This document shows, piece after piece, positions 62,086-64,000 of a stretch of DNA of 64,000 nt (positions are counted from its first letter, which is position 1; the number at the start of each line of letters is the position of its first letter). This DNA comes from Desulfosediminicola flagellatus. GTDB taxonomy: Bacteria; Desulfobacterota; Desulfobulbia; Desulfobulbales; Desulfocapsaceae. Made by a program: the position numbers and the translations under genes. The notes beneath the pieces were generated by a model. The model did no database searches. It had not been told where the DNA came from and worked only from the letters and a program-made list of their open reading frames with translations. Location of the stretch: the NCBI RefSeq assembly GCF_005116655.2, contig NZ_CP050698.1, forward strand, positions 1,256,001-1,320,000. The letters run 5' to 3'.

Positions 62086-62511
62086 ATGTCATTTGATTTG
62101 TCACAGTATAAGCCGGGTGTTCAACGTAAAACCCACCTCTTGCTAGCAGCCAGTCTCTGGACTGTTATCGGTTGCTTCCTTATGGGGCGCGGTTTCAATT
62201 GGGTTTACTCTGCAGATCTAGCTTTTTTGGTGCTGCCGGCGATCCTGCTGGGGTTTCTGAAATCTCATTTTATCCTTGATAGAACCGCTGTGAAAAGCAT
62301 ACATCGAATCCTGCTATTGAAAGACGGGACCTGTATGGGGGCAGTCTATTCGAAAAAAACCTGGTTGCTGGTGCTGGCAATGATGGCAACGGGTTACTAT
62401 TTGAGACAGTCTTCAGTTCCAAAGCCTTTGTTGGGAGTTCTCTATATTACTGTTGGTTGGGCGTTGTTTTGGTCCAGTCGAAATGGCTGGAAAGCATGGC
62501 GCAATAAATAA
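62086..62511 (+). CDS. Small membrane protein of unknown function
   Basis: A 141-residue protein with four hydrophobic segments (LLLAASLWTVIGCFLMG, LAFLVLPAILLGFL, TWLLVLAMMATGYYL, LLGVLYITVGWALFW) and a cytoplasmic-type basic loop (SIHRILLLKDGTCMG). AAGGAAAG precedes the ATG. It is 29 bases before the alanine racemase gene and probably co-transcribed with it. I do not recognise the family. Confidence 0.75.
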   Translation: MSFDLSQYKPGVQRKTHLLLAASLWTVIGCFLMGRGFNWVYSADLAFLVLPAILLGFLKSHFILDRTAVKSIHRILLLKDGTCMGAVYSKKTWLLVLAMMATGYYLRQSSVPKPLLGVLYITVGWALFWSSRNGWKAWRNK

Positions 62512-62540
62512 GACTATTTTCTTTTCACTTTGAAATACCG

Positions 62541-63674
62541 ATGACCGAAATTCCAAATTCCTCAAATATCATTACTATCGATTGTGCTGCTCTTACCCAT
62601 AATTACCGAACACTTCGTTCCCGGATTCCTGATGGTGTTGAACTGTTAGCTATGGTCAAAGGGGATGGATATGGTCACGGCATGGTTGAGGCGGCAAGAG
62701 CCTTTGCGGCAGGTGGTTGCCATATCTTTGGTGTGGCTGAGTTATGTGAGGGAGTTAAACTGAGAAATTCAGGTATTACAGGTGAAATATTCATAATGGT
62801 CGGTTTTTTAGAAAATCAGGCCGACTATTTTTTTACTCACAGTTTAACGCCTGTCGTCTTTACAAAAAATTCCATTGCTCTTTTGTCTGAACGTGCGGTC
62901 AAACGTAATTGTACAATAGATCTGCACCTGAAGATAGACAGCGGTATGAGCCGACTTGGAGTTATGCCGGATCAAATTGAAGAGTATGCAGAATATATAG
63001 ATGAATTGCCAGGTGTGACGCTTGCCGGAGTGGTGAGTCACTTTTATGAAGCTGATAATCCTAAATCTTCAGGCACAAATTCGGCATTTACTGTATATTC
63101 GGATGCCTGTCATCGAATTGAAAATACGTTTTCCGGGATCAGGCATATTGCTAATTCCGGCGCAGTGCTTAACTTTCCCGAAACTTTGTGTGAGATGGGC
63201 AGGGCTGGTATTGCCCTGTACGGCTATTCCCCGGATGGCAATAGAGATAATGCCCGAGTGGGAGAAGAGCGTCTCAGGCCTGCAATGAAGTTCTCAACGC
63301 GTATTGCGATGGTCAAGGAAGTACCTGCAGGTACAGGCGTCAGTTACGGGCATACATATACCACTACCAGAGCCACCAGGCTTGCTGTTATGCCGGTAGG
63401 GTATGAGGATGGATACCCGCGCTGTTTGTCAAATCAAGCGGAAGTGTTAATACAGGGTACAAAAGTGCCTGTCTTGGGCAGGATATGTATGAATCTCTGT
63501 ATGGCAGATATTACAGAAATCGATGGAGTGCAGATCGGCGACGAAGCTGTTTTCCTGGGAGAGCAAGGCTCAGAAGTGATTACCGCAGATGATATTGCCC
63601 AAAAGGCCGGTACCATCAGTTATGAAATCCTCTGCATGCTGGGCAACAACAATCAACGAGTTCATATAGAGTAG
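62541..63674 (+). CDS. alr: Alanine racemase
   Basis: PLP enzyme making D-alanine for peptidoglycan, 377 residues. The PLP lysine is in AMVKGDGYGHGMVEAAR (family motif AVVKANAYGHG, with Asp in the place of Asn). LKIDSGMSRLGV, the HIANSGAVLNFPE block and EVPAGTGVSYGHTYTTTR with the catalytic tyrosine follow; RICMNLCMADIT is the C-terminal PLP-binding region. Length is normal. It is followed at four bases by argS. Confidence 0.95.
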   Translation: MTEIPNSSNIITIDCAALTHNYRTLRSRIPDGVELLAMVKGDGYGHGMVEAARAFAAGGCHIFGVAELCEGVKLRNSGITGEIFIMVGFLENQADYFFTHSLTPVVFTKNSIALLSERAVKRNCTIDLHLKIDSGMSRLGVMPDQIEEYAEYIDELPGVTLAGVVSHFYEADNPKSSGTNSAFTVYSDACHRIENTFSGIRHIANSGAVLNFPETLCEMGRAGIALYGYSPDGNRDNARVGEERLRPAMKFSTRIAMVKEVPAGTGVSYGHTYTTTRATRLAVMPVGYEDGYPRCLSNQAEVLIQGTKVPVLGRICMNLCMADITEIDGVQIGDEAVFLGEQGSEVITADDIAQKAGTISYEILCMLGNNNQRVHIE

Positions 63675-63678
63675 GTTC

Positions 63679-64000
63679 ATGATCCGAGCACGATTAAAAG
63701 ATGTTCTTGATAATATTTTCGAGCAGGGCGTAGCTGATGAAAGCTGGTCTGCACAAGGCGCTGGCAAATACACGGTAGAGTTGCCTAAGCATGAAGGGCA
63801 GGGAGATTTTGCAACGAATTTCGCTCTTGTTCTGGCTGGTGTTGAGAAACGTAATCCGCGTGAGATAGCAGCCATTATTGCCGAGAAACTTTCTGCAGTA
63901 ACTGAGCTGGTGCAAAAAGTTGAGATTGCCGGTCCCGGCTTTGTTAATGTCTTCATCCAGCCGGATGTCTGGCGTCAGGTTATTGCGGTTATCGATAGTG
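63679..64000 (+). CDS. argS: Arginyl-tRNA synthetase, N-terminal part
   Basis: The frame starts with ATG 63679 and stays open to the right edge of the window (107 codons visible). MIRARLKDVLDNIFEQG and ELPKHEGQGDFATNFALVLAG form the N-terminal additional domain of ArgS, and RNPREIAAIIAEKL with IAGPGFVNVFIQPDVW is typical of the same protein. The class I HIGH motif lies beyond the window. It is probably co-transcribed with alr. Confidence 0.92.
   Translation, partial: MIRARLKDVLDNIFEQGVADESWSAQGAGKYTVELPKHEGQGDFATNFALVLAGVEKRNPREIAAIIAEKLSAVTELVQKVEIAGPGFVNVFIQPDVWRQVIAVIDS

Overview
The window looks like a chromosomal segment of a strictly anaerobic, probably sulfate- or sulfur-metabolising Desulfobacterota (Desulfobulbales-like) bacterium. 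The lineage is inferred from gene content: hybrid cluster protein, a small siroheme sulfite reductase-like protein, reverse rubrerythrin, a flavodiiron oxygen reductase, several ferredoxins, cobyrinate diamide synthase and a probable selenoprotein. No rRNA, tRNA or CRISPR array was seen.

Region 1 (1-37,000, all + strand) is a large exopolysaccharide/O-antigen locus. It opens with the 3' end of a sugar epimerase, a beta-CASP metallo-beta-lactamase protein, and an intact dTDP-L-rhamnose operon (rfbB-rfbD-rfbA-rfbC, four genes overlapping or nearly so). From 5.7 to 24.7 kb lies a mosaic cassette: a VioA-like sugar aminotransferase, acetyltransferases, a Wzx-type flippase, many glycosyltransferases, a WbsX protein, a candidate Wzy and two kinase-like proteins. 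It is full of broken and partly duplicated genes: an aminotransferase relic, two truncated glycosyltransferase copies each followed by an intact homologue, a frameshifted acyltransferase, an IS630-type transposase remnant and a G11 tract at the start of an acetyltransferase gene. The cassette appears to have been assembled by repeated transfer and recombination. From 24.7 kb the conserved machinery begins: a DUF1972 glycosyltransferase, a nucleotidyltransferase, a WecA-type phosphoglycosyltransferase fused to a PilZ domain, an outer-membrane beta-barrel, a Wza-like export protein, a Wzc-like tyrosine autokinase and an O-antigen ligase/polymerase with TPRs. The layout is that of Wzx/Wzy-dependent synthesis with probable c-di-GMP input at the initiating step.

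Region 2 (37.1-42.6 kb) holds mostly minus-strand envelope genes (secreted HEIGH putative protease, HAMP membrane protein, SurA-like chaperone, CaCA-type exchanger, glutaredoxin-like protein) and then two plus-strand genes (CreA, YkgJ cysteine-cluster protein).

Region 3 (42.8-53.1 kb) is a redox/nitrosative-stress and sulfur island: a two-cluster ferredoxin, small sulfite reductase, hcp, methyltransferase, reverse rubrerythrin, a rhodanese-metallo-beta-lactamase fusion, a rhodanese-ferritin fusion, a flavodiiron protein and a small ferredoxin. In the rhodanese-ferritin gene an in-frame TGA replaces the catalytic cysteine codon and a SECIS-like hairpin follows it, so it is most likely a selenoprotein. 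Two FNR/HcpR-like palindromes lie at almost the same distance upstream of the ferredoxin and hcp genes.

Region 4 (53.3-64 kb) is ordinary chromosome: TVP38/DedA-like protein, DUF547, an RNase HI carrying a second degenerate RNase H domain, uvrB, a DUF374 acyltransferase, cobyrinate a,c-diamide synthase, an Asp-substituted ferredoxin, alanine racemase and the start of argS.

The intergenic spaces share a family of heptanucleotide tandem repeats (GGACTGA/GGACTAA and GTGAGGC/GTAAGGT types, often inverted and flanked by AACGACAC). They repeatedly sit directly 3' of genes and in some cases supply the stop codon.
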